A stretch of 64,000 nucleotides of DNA from Bryopsis sp. KO-2023 (GCA_030272585.1 BSYQ01000008.1:4154001-4218000); one strand, 5' to 3'. Positions 10,004 through 19,776 are shown, counted from the stretch's first letter. Translations and numbers: made by a program. The notes: generated by a model not told the origin, from the sequence alone.

Positions 10004-11599
10004 TCTTTACGATATTTTGAGTCTTTTGCTGGCCCCATCTGTAAGTTTAATTTTGACACTCACCACCCTGCAATTGCCCCGAAGTTCCGCCAGAGTGATG
10101 GTTTTGCCGTCTGACAGCCGCACACCCAAATCGCCCAGTCTCTGCTCCCGAGATAACCTTGCCATTTGCTTTTCTTGAGCCTTCATTTATCCAAAACAAA
10201 TAAATAAGAATACAAAGACATGTTTATACGTGTGAAAAAAGAAAATCGGCCAATAAAATATACCCATTTATTTACTCCCCCCCATTCGACATCAGGGTAT
10301 ATATTTCATACCCTAATATCACCAATCATCCATGTATTTTCAACTTCAATTAATTTTCGAGCATCATCTTTGGAAACCTCCCCCCCCAAAATCTCTCAGA
10401 AAAAATCAGAAATTATTTCTCGGTGTCTGACCTGGAGGTCCGACCTGATCAGGAAAGCCAGCACCACGATGGCACCCAAATCGATTCCCAAACTTTGAAC
10501 GACTTCTATGACAGACTGGGAGCCTGGAGCCCCACCCACAGCTCCGATTATCTGAGTGAAATTGATGAAGAAACCCAAAGTGGCACCCGCCACTGCAGTA
10601 TAGTAGAGAGCCAGTCGAACAGGCCTTTAAAACACACACACACACACGATCAGACTTTTTTTTTCCTTCCAGTAAGATTCCTTCTTTTTACCCTTCTAAT
10701 TTTTTCGATATTAAACAAAAAAACAACAAAGAAAGGCATGCAAATTCTTGGTTCAATATCAACGACAAAAGTGATCGCTGTATTTCAACAGGGGAAAAGA
10801 AAAAGTACAGCGGAAAAACCACAGTCAGAATGACAATCAGCCCGACAATCATTTCTCAGGATGTAACCAATATGCTGACATATTGGTCAACGCATTACCT
10901 AATTTGGGCAGCACTCCGTCTGGACTGATAAAATTTTCACTCTTTTCACCCTTATCAAAAATCTTGGTGTCGATTCCCTTTTTTTCGGTGTATAGTTTGT
11001 AAATGGTTTTGTTTCTCTTTTTGAGAAGGCGGAGGGGTTAAATTCGAATTCAATTTACCGGAATGGAGCCTCCATTTCGCTTCTCAGTCTGGCTTCACCA
11101 TCTGGAGTTCTCCTTCTAAAAATGAATTCAAATTGAAACATATTTTTATATATATTAAAAAAAAACAAAAATCAATCTAGATTCAAGACGCTCTAATGAT
11201 ACAATGTCATTTCCCTGATGCTTCAAACATTCAGTGGATACCAGCAACACCAAAAAATAAAGCAATCAAAAACTTCTTGTTGGTGTTAATTTAAAAAAAT
11301 AAAAACAGTAATAATTACACCAACAAGAATCACCTACAAGTGCAAAACTCACCAATACCAAGAATACTCACTGGCTCATCCTAAATTCCAGATAAACAAA
11401 AGTTTCGAGAATTAAAAAAAAAGCGTCGAGGGATGTCTGTGACGTACTTATCTCCTGCTCGACACGGTCCCAGGAAACGTCGTCGAGGTGTCGCCAAAAC
11501 AGATTGCCCAAAACATCCGCGTTGAGCAACTCGAGCGAATCGACTTGCGAGACAAGGACCCCTGAAGCCAACAATGCTCGACGACGTACACGCATTCAT
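3166..11599 (-). CDS. LPA1: LPA1-like photosystem II assembly factor (LOW PSII ACCUMULATION 1 / DUF3529 type)
   Basis: Nine exons in consistent phase encode 305 residues: 11599-11448, 11115-11059, 10624-10432, 10180-10064, 4717-4606, 4273-4192, 3880-3772, 3638-3587, 3209-3166. Exon 1 (MNACTSSSIVGFRGPCLASR onward) looks like a plastid transit peptide. Residues about 71-90 and 110-130 are two membrane segments. Then comes a region with AELRGNCRVIILAG, RMDGRVRSSGVG and the C-terminal GLWKGFGDGFDGKV, all of which I recognise from LPA1 homologues. The Arabidopsis protein is an integral thylakoid protein needed for efficient PSII assembly. The TPR repeats at its N terminus are absent here, so this is a short form. 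Intron 4 (5.3 kb) holds a same-strand LINE. A short frame at about 4993-4907, preceded by a good 3' splice site, breaks no phase rule but is not in homologues, so I left it out. Confidence 0.88.
4869..4899. repeat. (TG)n tract flanking the 3' end of the LINE
   Basis: About 31 bases of TG repeat directly abut the 3' end of the LINE; on the LINE strand this reads as (AC)n following the 3' UTR. It matches a second tract of nearly equal length at the 5' end of the element, so together they look like a target site or target-site duplication inside a microsatellite. Confidence 0.85.
5010..8264 (-). CDS. LINE ORF2: APE-like endonuclease, reverse transcriptase, zinc knuckle
   Basis: 1,084 residues from the ATG at 8264 (MGSRSFWNIAQLNC). 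The N-terminal about 240 residues are an exonuclease III-like endonuclease: QLNC gives the Asn, VGLDCNGCS the Asp-x-Asn region, FDLDITVTN and LTDHNLI the later Asp and His. The position usually held by the metal-binding Glu (QEP) reads QDP. The reverse transcriptase spans about residues 500-760: ASFLDIKSAFD, GCPQGSPLSPTLF, FADDLALV near residue 681, and FKYLGLWID. Near residue 1016 lies CDCGFHTEDRDHIIFSC, a CCHC knuckle typical of Jockey/R1-like elements. The frame stays open upstream of this ATG, across the A/G tract and into the end of ORF1, but the ATG fits the family start better. Confidence 0.9.
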   Translation of the reverse strand: MGSRSFWNIAQLNCRKSQAAIDTHIGRPVNRGVDIWLLQDPPWGLVNARKFLGFDVCLPQVEARQVLALVLVRSTILYSLLHSPCGRWAAVSVLERGRELVFLSGYVAPRTRNAEGLSAIHAACDQFSNRVLFVGLDCNGCSPWWSRRVSRPNAQGQKVMDFLVDHDLQVLNDKDSLATYVHHNGEEFDLDITVTNSAHLVTSWQVFDVADRLTDHNLIRFAVRCGSVLEDHETRLNWRNTDWDNLIPGLERTISDNHWDVFGWDLVHSAGELSCRIDDFQACLLEEAKRHVPVFRVRGSNRPWWTPEVKEAHQAHVRAQRRVKRYRRRHGFPVNVDLQAAARTARTTFKATLEEAKQVHWRETSAELTSETCWRYMKNIQNKHCRVHTSFVRVDDEVISDAEQISEQLGRKFFPTSPVDMGVEHQPFETQVNHWRSSRVPQPGPLITGVEVLSRIKKVRPFSAPGPDGISPSLLKKCWVLLLPILVHIFNSCIRLETFPVVWKQATVVPVPKSPTHNQAVSCLRPISLLSVLGKIFESILQNRIQEFLESTGKLSEHQYGFRRHRSCTDALRVMLGKLHQAKRDGHPVWASFLDIKSAFDTTWNTKILSRMLDLEFPDYLVTLVDSFLVHRRAVLRIQNKSFVHSIMTGCPQGSPLSPTLFLVLLDEVFYLPLQSHFQGFADDLALVTRVAQSRIKEVLESDLGMVANWCHQARLQLSWPKCAVLECPHSFQGRLLRFQVQGSSIPQVSVFKYLGLWIDSDLTFKTHVDKLIEKMVNRLHSVRRVCKLFWGPRISVTNLLVRCSIVPMMCYGLELWGCFLKENDKKKLGQVIRKAGVLILGCLKTTSYESVHALVGLFTIDLQIVRMVLMDLFRSISRGKLSFPQHLLERTGATTTPWEAQLKVELRDFQRNSDLVEEQFAPDLQVQVSNPGRSWFKQRMAQVDVWLNTRQNTWLSLSAKGSGPRSLGIFFEHNKCWTVQLAKPHSSLVAQVLSGHFPCYQYLSRFKVLGTTRTQCDCGFHTEDRDHIIFSCGLYEHLRQPLFEAYASSNLAWDHFIEQLEPLGHFLLGVKKKWDLTCRPWGR
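8265..8304 (-). other. Homopolymer spacer between LINE ORF1 and ORF2: about A23 then about G9
   Basis: Read on the element strand, the ORF1 stop is followed by a run of about 23 A, then about nine G, then the ORF2 ATG. The ORF2 frame is open through it, so it would read as poly-Lys then poly-Gly. It may mediate re-initiation or slippage, or it may be a mutable spacer; the sequence does not decide. Confidence 0.7.
8305..9957 (-). CDS. LINE ORF1 protein, probable nucleic-acid-binding/chaperone protein
   Basis: 550 residues from the ATG at 9957 (MPATLPRPPGSPGELPEYYQ). I chose this start because the longer frame upstream only translates the (AC)n target as a Thr-His repeat. The N-terminal 80 residues look like a small helical domain. 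Then a Pro/Ala-rich linker, a helical stretch with heptad-like Leu spacing near residues 170-250, a basic segment (PRKRPSAAAKKTAAMRK) and a globular C-terminal half. I see no CCHC zinc knuckles, which many R1/Jockey ORF1 proteins carry. Its role by analogy is to coat the element RNA. The chromosomal host is the fourth intron of LPA1. Confidence 0.75.
   Translation of the reverse strand: MPATLPRPPGSPGELPEYYQSLLPLIPKASHVTLQTLCKDLRIPGYSKSRNGTVNEFRVFVSAWLQAQLDAVHPPDTAVAGAPVPAPAASDGSEDEMDIAQPRDARVSSPGPPAVASPAEATKRAPSPVDFDDHRRRRFSSPPPPPVSSHQGAHILKELHTCLDGVLTSVHAHTSRVTTSLAKVVRLLEQISTSDALDPADVKDTLHQVQLLQHEATGLEMGLAGAQLHARMMRTSATFTAPCGDVEHPPPPPPSAQAQAPPMPKPTWASKVKNSGPPASTVVFPRKRPSAAAKKTAAMRKTLRDDTRSFKFVPAPSAPVTGIGAFQMHLLQYLQPHGLSRGDVEDIRTDRQHIHYVQFTTTSFSTAQEKLPTEVCFEEGPLQAWSIFLPTVALTAGKIPIAVKGVEHGWEGDALIEEILHSNQDMWDTDSTSISKDHFLFGNRFNRRVPDEADGSRFTYLPSLTVKLWVSQAVYKLILKNGNCILCNYKYVTVTRYNERPRPPATAPDGSAGQNSVPLPSFHPEPIPFGRDMPAADQAAPVTVSRPRKR
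9971..10002. repeat. (GT)n tract flanking the 5' end of the LINE
   Basis: About 16 GT units directly next to the 5' end of the element, 13 bases before the ORF1 ATG. Same unit, strand and length as the tract at the other end. Confidence 0.85.
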
Positions 11600-11821
11600 C
11601 CTGAAAACGCACTCCACTCGTTTCTTCTTTCAACAGCACTCGACAAGGTATGCCTCCTCGAGCGTTTGCTGTTTATTGAAGGAAGTGCGTTTCTTTTTCT
11701 GGTGTCGGACATGCGGCAAATAGATTAACAGGAAATGGAATCAGTTCTATGAATATTTGCTGACATCACCCGCCGACGCCCCCCCCTCTTCAACCCATCA
11801 CCCCAGCTCTTTCGTTCCGAA
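11600..11821. promoter_or_regulatory. Short divergent intergenic region between LPA1 and mTERF
   Basis: Only about 220 bases separate the LPA1 ATG (-) from the proposed mTERF ATG (+), so the two promoters must lie here and may overlap. Both products are organelle proteins, so shared control is possible. I see no clear TATA box. If the mTERF first exon is wrong, the region extends to about 12,236. Confidence 0.4.
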
Positions 11822-14336
11822 ATGCGCTCTGCCTCCACAGGTTCGACATCCATCGTCAGAATCTTTCGCTGGGAGTAAAAACTCCAGCGAAAGACGTTTT
11901 TTTCCCCTGGATCTGTTTTTGTGAGCATCGTCGATCATTCCGATCGTTTTTGCTTTATTTTTCTGTACCAGTTTCTGTGACTTTTTGGTTTTCAATGCTT
12001 TTTTTTTTTCCTTTTTTTTGGGGGGGGAGGGGAAAATATCTGTTGGGACGTTTTCGAGAAATTGGCAGATATTTTTAGCCTGAGCAAATGCTTGAGGATT
12101 TAAGAAGATTTATAATTAATGCTTTTTTTCTGAATATTAAATGAAAAAACTTGAGAAAAAAAATCGGGAGGTGTTTTTTTCCTTTTCACTCTCCCCCTTG
12201 TTCCAATTTTTCATTTCATTCTATTTTGGTTTTTAGGTAGCCTGCTGTTTTGGACATCTTGGATCCGTGCATCCCAGCGCCAGGAATTTGCAAACCACAT
12301 CTGCACCCCTTTTTTCCTCTGGCCTCTTTCTTTCCACTCCGATTTCCACACCTGGGCCACCCTTCCCCATCACCCCATCGCACCAACCCGCCCAAAAAAC
12401 AACCCATCAAAATTCCACGCTCCAGACAATACTGGCGGTGGCTTTTTTTCCCATGCATGCAGACGAGGACTGGAAACCGAGGTCAATGAGAAGGAAAACG
12501 CTCCGGAGCCCTCCAAGCTGTTCACATCTTTGGAATCGACCTTCGGGGAGCTGAAATGGACTCACCATGATGGGGATTTCGACGAACGGTTGAAACAGGA
12601 GCCGCTCAAACCAGCCGAGAAAGAGGAGAGGGAAGCCCCACCAAGAACCGAATGGGCCTTGTTCATCGAAGCTTTCAATATTTCGGATTTCACTGATGTG
12701 GATGCTATCAGGGCGATCGGAGTCGAGGTCCCCCCAGCAAAGCACCTTGTGGATGCTACTTGTGAAAAGGTGGGGATTATATTCTTCTTTTTCTTTTTTT
12801 TTCAGGGGAGGGGGAGAAATGAGGTAGGTTGCTCATGTGATTTTTTTTTTCTGGAAAAATGGTGGGGGGGGTCATTATGGCTTAAACAAAATTAGTCAGT
12901 ATGAGCAACAGAACCCAAACAAATGCAAACCACTGAAATGCTGATTTGCTGATTCGTCAGAACATCGGGTGGAAAAAAAAATCAGAAGCCCTGATCTGTT
13001 TGATACAGGCAAATACCTTTGCATCAGACAACAAAAAGCAGAAAAAAAGGCCAAAAAAAGGTAACCATATGGACCATAAGGAAGCATATTTCTTTGGACT
13101 GAAAGGTAGATCTGGGGATGTAACCTCGTGAAAATATGCGAGTTAAGGGAGTGAACGTTGGTGGGTTCTTTTTTTTTCATGCAGGTCGAATTTCTCCGCT
13201 CGCTGGGCATAGGAAGCTATTTCGACCTGGATCGAATTCTACGTAAATTGAACGAGGACGACCAAGTGGTACATGGCAACATCGCCCACATGAAAGAGAA
13301 TCTGGAGTGGATGAAATACGATGCCGATTTCACGGACGAGCAGCTCCGGTCGTACCTCGTGAAAAACCCCAAAGCTTTGACTCTGGATCTGGAAAGGGAG
13401 GGGATGCCTTTGGTGACGCTTCTTAGAGATCGATTGCTGCTGAAAGACCCGGAAATCAACGAAATGCTGTTGCACGAGCCGATATTGCTGACGAAAGGGG
13501 TTGCCAAGAGATTGTATCTGATGTGGGAGTGGCTGCAAGCTGTGGCTGGAATTCGGACCAAATCCGACCTCCGATCGGTGCTGATCAGGTATCCCAGACT
13601 GTACAGCACCGATCGATTCTTCGAAAGCGGAGTGATGGGGTTGAATTACGAGTTCCTGGTGTGGGCGTCCCTCGGAAGAACCATCATAGTGAGCGGCATC
13701 AAGTGCAACCCCCCGATCAACCCTTTCGAAAAGAAACGAGTGGCCAGAGCCGTCGTGAAAGCTCCACGAGTCTTGGTGCATGATTTGGACCGGCTGAAGG
13801 AGGCTCAGCAGCTCATTTTCCGGGAAACCAAGTGCAAGATCGGCGAGGTGCGATGGTTGATTCGAAACCGGCCGAGGATTCTGATTCTGGATGCACCGAA
13901 GGTGGTCGTTCCAAGGATTCGCCTGGTGAGGGACATCTTGCAAAGGGACATGAGAGAGCACCTCATGTCGATCTACCGTTTGACCTTCGTCCCCATCGGG
14001 AAAATCCTCCAAAGACTGGCGTTCATCAAAAAGGTCGGCAGGAAAAGCAACAAGTGGAAAATCGAGGTGATGTTTGGGAAGAGCGATTCTCGGTTTTGCA
14101 AGGAGATCGTGAAGAGGTCGGAGGAGCAGTACGCCGCTTTCCAGAAGGATTTTGCGCCCACGGAGGAGTTGACCAAGGGGTTGTTTCCGGAAGGGTATGA
14201 TTATATCGACGATGCTTATCGGGATTTGAACATCGATGGGGACATCACTGAGGAGGAGGAGGAAAACGAGTTCGATACGGATGATGTGGATGATATGGAT
14301 GGTTTAGTCATCCCTGAGGAAGAACGAGACTACTAG
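11822..14336 (+). CDS. mTERF-domain protein, organelle-targeted
   Basis: Proposed exons 11822-11840, 12237-12769 and 13185-14336 join in phase to 567 residues. The last two exons are firm; the 19-base first exon (MRSAST) is tentative, chosen because it supplies an ATG in the right phase. The N-terminal region (SLLFWTSWIRASQRQ onward, rich in Trp, His, Ser and basic residues) resembles an organelle targeting peptide. From about residue 185 the sequence has the helical repeats of the mTERF family, each with a Leu/Pro signature: SYLVKNPKALTLDL, LLHEPILLTKG, VLIRYPRLYS, VVKAPRVLVHDL and LIRNRPRILILDA. mTERF proteins bind nucleic acid and act in plastid or mitochondrial gene expression. The C terminus is a strongly acidic tail. 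The gene converges on the PGP phosphatase, about 410 bases away. Confidence 0.85.
11862..11894. repeat. Near-perfect hairpin, 13-bp arms
   Basis: Arms tctttcgctgg(g)ag and ctccagcgaaaga flank a five-base A-rich loop, with one unpaired base. It lies in the proposed first intron or 5' leader of the mTERF gene. No protein-coding reason for it is visible. Confidence 0.7.
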
Positions 14337-14748
14337 ACTACTAGGCATGACCCTACAAGCTATGTTTTTTTTCGATGTTTAATTTTTCGATGTTTTAAAA
14401 GGGGGGGGGGAAGGACAATCGAGGAGCAGTTCCAGCAGTTCAGCGAAAGGGTGGTTTGATTTGGCATTTGGGGATGAGTGGAGACATGGCTTTTCCGCTT
14501 GCACAGGGCTGGGTTGCGCAGCCAGGAGAGGGAAAAAAACTGTGAAAACAGCCTTTGTTTCTGTTTTTGATCTATGTAGGATTCTTTGTCTGTGTGTTTG
14601 TTCCATCCAAGTCTTTACAGAAAATAGTACAATACTGCCTGGCACTGTTCCCCAAACATCTGATAAAAACTCAAACAGCTGAAAAAGAAGTGGAAGAACC
14701 AGGGGAATGCCAAACGTGGAACGGTGTTCGTCAGCTACGGGTTGATGT

Positions 14749-17161
14749 TCAGTTTTTCACAAACCCGGCACTGTCGACAGTGAAGAATGGATGGGGTGGA
14801 CTCTGAAAACACAAAGGCAACAAATTGTTCAGGTGCTGCAAATTCCGAGCCATCTTGAGGGGTTGCCTGGGTGATTTCATTCCAAAGTTTGAAAGGAAAA
14901 GGGAATTTTAGTAGAGCTGCCTGTTGTCAGTGTCACCTGAACGCCCCCATTTCGCCATTTGGCCACCATGGTGTCCTCCAATCTTCGAGCCTGAATGATT
15001 TATAACCAAAACAAATGCTTCCCAGATTCGACCACAGTGTTTAAACATACGTTCGTGTTGCATTTGATTTTCCTTTTCTTTTTTTAATTGATGCAAGAAC
15101 TTTATTTATTTATATATCAGAAAAATCTCAGATGTTCCTCCTGAAACTTCAATTTTGTTTTTTTAATTCTGACTCTTGCTGCATTCTACGTTTTTTGCAT
15201 TCTCCTGCCATCAAGCGAACCATTCACCACAGACAATTTGGACATTTTTTCCTCGACCAAAACGACAGTCAGCCGAAATAATCAACAGACATATTAAAGA
15301 AAACAAAAATCCACCAAAAAAACGAAATTTGCCAAAGGAACAGGTGAGTATTTCCATTCAAAAACAGAAGAAAAAAATCCTGTAATTTAATATTCTTCCA
15401 GCGGTATTGAAAGAACAAATCTTTGGAAAAGATTCGTACCATTTTGACTCCGAGGGGTTCCCTGGCTGTATCGAACGGAGCCACATAGATGGTGAACATC
15501 TGGTTTCGATTTCCGAACACCACGTCTGTCAGGTACCTGTCCCCCACCATTATCAATTTTTCTGCAGAGCACCTGGACATCAAACTTGAATTCGATCAGA
15601 AGCCATAGAGTCGAATAAATATCCTTTTCAGTAAAATGATAAACAGAAACGAGCAGTAAATCGATCCAAAAATATTAAAATTGAAAATTGAGTGCGAAAA
15701 CACTGGTGGATCCAAAAAACACACACAAAAGAAAAGAAATACAGAAAGTTCAAAGGGAAAAAGGAAGGGGAAGGTTGACAAACCCGAAATGACTTTCTAA
15801 CTCTGACACTCCTCCAGCAGGTTTTTTTTCCTTATGTCTCAACACTGGAATTCCCAGGGACCCTTCCAACGCTGTCGCTTCTTCCCCTATTCAGAACACA
15901 GCAACAAAAACGCTCAGAAATCCAACTCGCTACATACCCACATATATTTTTCCTGAAAAAAGTACCAAAAATAATAATAATTAAAAAAAACGAAAATCAG
16001 AGCAGAGGGGGAAATGCTTACCTTGAGGGTCGAATTGCTCCAACCCGGCAGAATTGCTGAACAGCACCACAGGAAGCACTTTTCGACATTCTGCCAAAGA
16101 GGTTCGTATTTTTGGGTTCAGCGCTTTTCCATAGGGGTCCGTGAGTGTGTTATCTTTGTCCATCACGCAGCCCTGTTACGAAATACACAGCCCAAAAACT
16201 TGAATTGAAAGAAAAGCCTGTAAAATTAGGTTTTGTTTCTTAGACAGATGAATATTTTGGCAGTAGCTCCACAGAATCGGGCAAACTTGCCCATAAGTAA
16301 CCACAGCAGTAGAGCATCACGTTCACTTTGAATGAAAATGGATGAGAACAAGAAGCTGAGTGCAGCGTCCCTCATTTCTTGCTCAAAAAAACATTTTAAA
16401 AAACAATTGCTGACAAACGAAAGATGCAGTCAATCAGCCACCCTATTTTCTAAATTTAGCTTTCACAACCAGTGTGCACCATTTTGCTTCCAGAGCGTTC
16501 GATTAATCACCCTGAACAAAGACCTAGGTTGGCAAAACATCAAATCCTGCTTCTTTCTTTTGTTGCACTTTTCTTTTTCTCTTTTGCACTTTTTTCTTTT
16601 TTGTTGTGTGATTAAGCAAATGGACTGCTGATAACTTTTTCCATTCAACAGTACCTGGAATCCAGCATCCCGGAGGGCATCCCAGCGCACAAAGCTGATA
16701 TCTGGAACGGAGATGTGTGGAACGGCCAAGCGTTTGTCGCCCTGCTCAACTCAAACAGAAAAAAAAAGAACCGTTAAAAAAAAATGATTGAATGTCGGTT
16801 TGATGCAATCTCGGAAAAAGAATGGGAGAATAACTATGCAATCTCGGAAAAAAAAAGTGCTCCAAATGTAACTGCAAAAACGGACCCCCTCCAATCTATG
16901 TTTTCCCCTTCCACCTCTCCCCCCCCCAAAAAAATGAAATTGTAAAAGAATAACAACAATAATACTGATATGACAAAGCAAAATTAAAGTAAAGTAAAAT
17001 TAATAAAAAATAAAAGAATTGGTGGTAGCGCTAGGGTGATTGAACTAACTACAAAAATAAATAGATAAAAATGGACATTTGAACTTGACCATCCTCACCG
17101 CAGTCACTTTAAAAAACAGCCGGATGCCGGCTGAATTGAAATTTTGTCCAAGCATGGACAT
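14749..17161 (-). CDS. PGPP1: Phosphatidylglycerophosphate phosphatase (PGPP1/GEP4-type HAD phosphatase)
   Basis: Seven exons in consistent phase give 214 residues: 17161-17099, 16741-16655, 16172-16022, 15886-15784, 15572-15440, 14990-14937, 14802-14749. All HAD motifs are present: DKDNT (55-59) with the nucleophile and acid Asp, FSNSAG (motif II), the Lys of KEKKPAGG (motif III) and GDRYLTD (145-151, motif IV). The start MSMLGQNFNSAGI matches the short plant and yeast N terminus, so I see no transit peptide. The enzyme removes phosphate from phosphatidylglycerophosphate to make phosphatidylglycerol, the precursor of cardiolipin and a main thylakoid phospholipid. The last exon is supported by phase and a stop, but its sequence (SPPHPFFTVDSAGFVKN) is the least conserved. 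Confidence 0.92.
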
Positions 17162-17925
17162 TTTGCAGGGAGAAACGGAGCCCTACAAAAAAAAATCCAA
17201 CCAGAAAAGAAAAAGCCCTTTGAACCTTACGCAGCAAAAGACAAATAAATAAATGAATCAACCTTGAAAGGGAAAAAAAAAGAAAAAACAGCGCTTCATG
17301 ATAATTGTTTCAAGATTGGATGCCAATCTGCAAAAAAGCTCTGGGAAATTACATTGTTAAGGAGAATGCCATTCTTATGTTGGAAGTTTCTTTTTGAAGT
17401 TGTGCTGATTCTCAGGCTACGATTCTTGGCTCTGTATGCAACCTATTGTATGGGCCAAAGCACCCCCCCCCCCTTTTCCTTTCCCAGCTGTTTTGGGGTT
17501 TTTTCGAGCCTTTTTTTCGAGCCTTTTTTCGAATTCTATCGCAGTATCGTTCCCCACTCCTGCATTTTCTCAATCACCGCTTGCAAAATGCTTGTTTTTT
17601 CAACGAACTTGTGCCGATAAACGACATAACCGCACCGATATGGGACGTCGCGATGCTGCAACCGCCTGACGTCTATAGCTCAGCCCTCCAATTCGCCCCA
17701 CTCTCGAACCCTGCATTCCCTTCGAAATCTCACATCCATTCTCGGTCCAAGATAACGCCCCCCCACCCGCTTTCCAAGCCAGATCAAAAACGCGCGATCA
17801 ATTCTATCCAGGCATACCAGAATTCCTCACCCAGCAGCAGCGTCATCTCGTAACCAACGCTCCTCATTTTGATAATCGCACGTTTCTGTTTTTTTTGGGG
17901 GGAGATTCTTCCCTACCTGGAGTGA
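17162..17925. other. Intergenic region between PGPP1 and yidD
   Basis: Divergent promoters of PGPP1 and yidD must lie here. The stretch 17,640-17,850 is GC-richer than the rest and carries a Ser/Pro-rich frame from 17653, but its only 5' splice site is out of phase with the yidD exons, so I do not call it coding. Confidence 0.5.
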
Positions 17926-19776
17926 ATGTTGGTTTCCGATCGATCGTTGCGGGGGGCCAAATCGAGGTTTTTGCTGGGGGATTCGTTGGGAAAAAATGTG
18001 AGGCATGCATGGCGGCGGACAGGAAATGTGCATGTACGGAAAAGAAGGGAGGGTTGGCGTGCCTTTGAAGTATCGGCATGCAGGGATTGCGAAAGGAAAA
18101 CCATGCTGTTCTTGAGAAAACAGGGAGTGTCTATGGGGGCCGGAGTGGATTTGCTTAAGGTTTGGAATGTACAATTGCAACTTATTTGTTCAGAAAAAAA
18201 AAGAAAAAAAAAAAAGGTTGGTATGGTGTGAGGAAAAATCTGGAAAAAACCAGATGCACCAAGGATGTTGAGAAAGACAGAAATGGAGGGCAGTTGATGG
18301 TGATGGGCATGTGATGGTTTTTTTTGTTTATTTTGTTTTTATGCTGCTGTGTTGAACCCTCCATGATGGATGGTTTGATGTATGCTAAGGCCTGGCTTTT
18401 TTCAAATTTCACAAAATTTGAAATTTGGTTTTCCCCACTCCCCTCCACTTCCTATGTGGGTTTTTTCGAGTTGAAACACCTCAAAAATTAGGAGCGAAAA
18501 ATAATCAGCTTTGGAATATGTGAAATGAAAATGAATTTCTGGTTTTTGTAGATGGTATCAGAAACTCGTGCGTTGAAAGGGGAAGGGGGAAAATCTGTCG
18601 GCGATTGGGATCCATTGGATGTTGGTGGTTCGTCTGCTGGCAAAACTAATCAGGAAAAAACTGATTTAGAAAATAAGGCTGAAAAAGAAGAAAAAGAAGA
18701 AGAAGAGCTGCAGGAGGAGTCCAGAGGAGTGGGGTGTGTTTTTTTGCTTTTCTTTTTTTTTTGTTCAAAAAGGAAATGAACTGTTATTCGGTTTCGAAAT
18801 ATTTCGGTGCATTTTCAATTATGGATGGATTTCTATTTTCTTGCCAGTTTCTCAGACAAAATGAAATGAACTGCTTTTTGGTTTTGAAATATTCGAGTGC
18901 ATTTTCAATGATGGATGGAAACCTTGATGCATCCTGGTTCAAGACGCATTCCATTTATTATTGTGGTGGTTGGAATGCAGCTTGGCGCTTTCGCTGTTGA
19001 AGTTTTACAAAGGCAATATTTCGCCGCTGTTACCCCCTTCGTGCCGATACCTCCCGACATGCTCCGAATATGCCATGGATTCATTCAAAGAATTCGGTGA
19101 GTCCAGCAGGACCTTTTCGTAACGCTGCCCTGAAAATTTTTTGACATTTTTTTTCTCCCACATTTATAATGGATGATGCATTTTACATCGAGCGTTGTTG
19201 TTTTTTGTGTGTGTAAGGAAAAGCCACTTGTATTTCCCTGTTTTGAAAGAAAGAAAAGGAGAATCATAAGGGCAGGTTTGTTTTAATGTCTTTTTCATTT
19301 GGACAGGGTTCGCGAAAGGGGGAGTTTTGACTGCTTGGAGACTTGCTCGATGCAATCCTTTGGGTAGGAACTTCCGTTGTTTCGATAACACCCCCCCCCC
19401 AAAAAAAAAAGGAGAAAAGCAAGAAAAAGCTGTAAAAATGAAAGTAAGAAAATAACATAAGATAACGACTCCACCACGAAAAGCCAGGATATGAGTTTCT
19501 GTCCGATATCTGTCTTTCTCTGTTCGAAAATCCTAATCATACTCTTGCTCGTTTTTTGGTGCATCGCCAGTTTGTCTTCCTCCAAAAAAATTGAAAGAAG
19601 ATTTTTGTTTTTTTTCTTTTAAAGGTGGATCTGGATACGACCCTCCGAAGTGGCCTCCTCCAGGATTAGAATGGTTGATCGAGTTTCTTGAAAAAAAGTA
19701 TGCTGGCGAATCTGTGTTGGCAATATCGTGCATCCTTGCTGCGATATTTGCTGTACAGAGGACACATCCCTTTTGA
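17926..19776 (+). CDS. yidD: YidD-family membrane protein insertion factor, plastid-type with extra C-terminal membrane segment
   Basis: Exons 17926-18159, 18552-18733, 18981-19096, 19307-19363 and 19625-19776 join in phase to 246 residues. The core (residues about 139-203) is unmistakable YidD: LKFYKGNISPLLPPSCRY, LPTCSEYAMDSFKEFG, VLTAWRLARCNPLGGSGYDP. In bacteria YidD is a small membrane-associated factor that helps YidC-dependent insertion, and plants have plastid homologues. Exon 1 is basic (MLVSDRSLRGAKSRFLLGDS) and could be a transit peptide; it joins in phase but is less certain than the rest. Exon 2 is a Glu/Lys-rich linker. Unlike most YidD proteins, which end soon after the GGSGYDP motif, this one continues about 40 residues with a hydrophobic segment near the C terminus (SVLAISCILAAIFAV). 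Confidence 0.87.
18774..18919. repeat. Imperfect direct duplication in yidD intron 2
   Basis: Two copies of about 56 bases, 18774-18829 and 18864-18919, period 90. Both begin aaatgaactg and end atggatgga, with several substitutions between them. It lies wholly in the intron. Confidence 0.75.

Noticed and set aside
9957-10059. Longer LINE ORF1 start with a Thr-His repeat
   Set aside because: The repeat is the translated (AC)n target tract; the ATG at 9957 right after it is the natural start.
17653-17853. Ser/Pro-rich frame as yidD transit exon
   Set aside because: Its only donor is out of phase with the yidD exon at 18552; the exon 17926-18159 joins in phase.
18552-18554. ATG at 18552 as the yidD start
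   Set aside because: It follows a good 3' splice site and gives a protein without a targeting peptide; it remains a fallback if the first exon is wrong.
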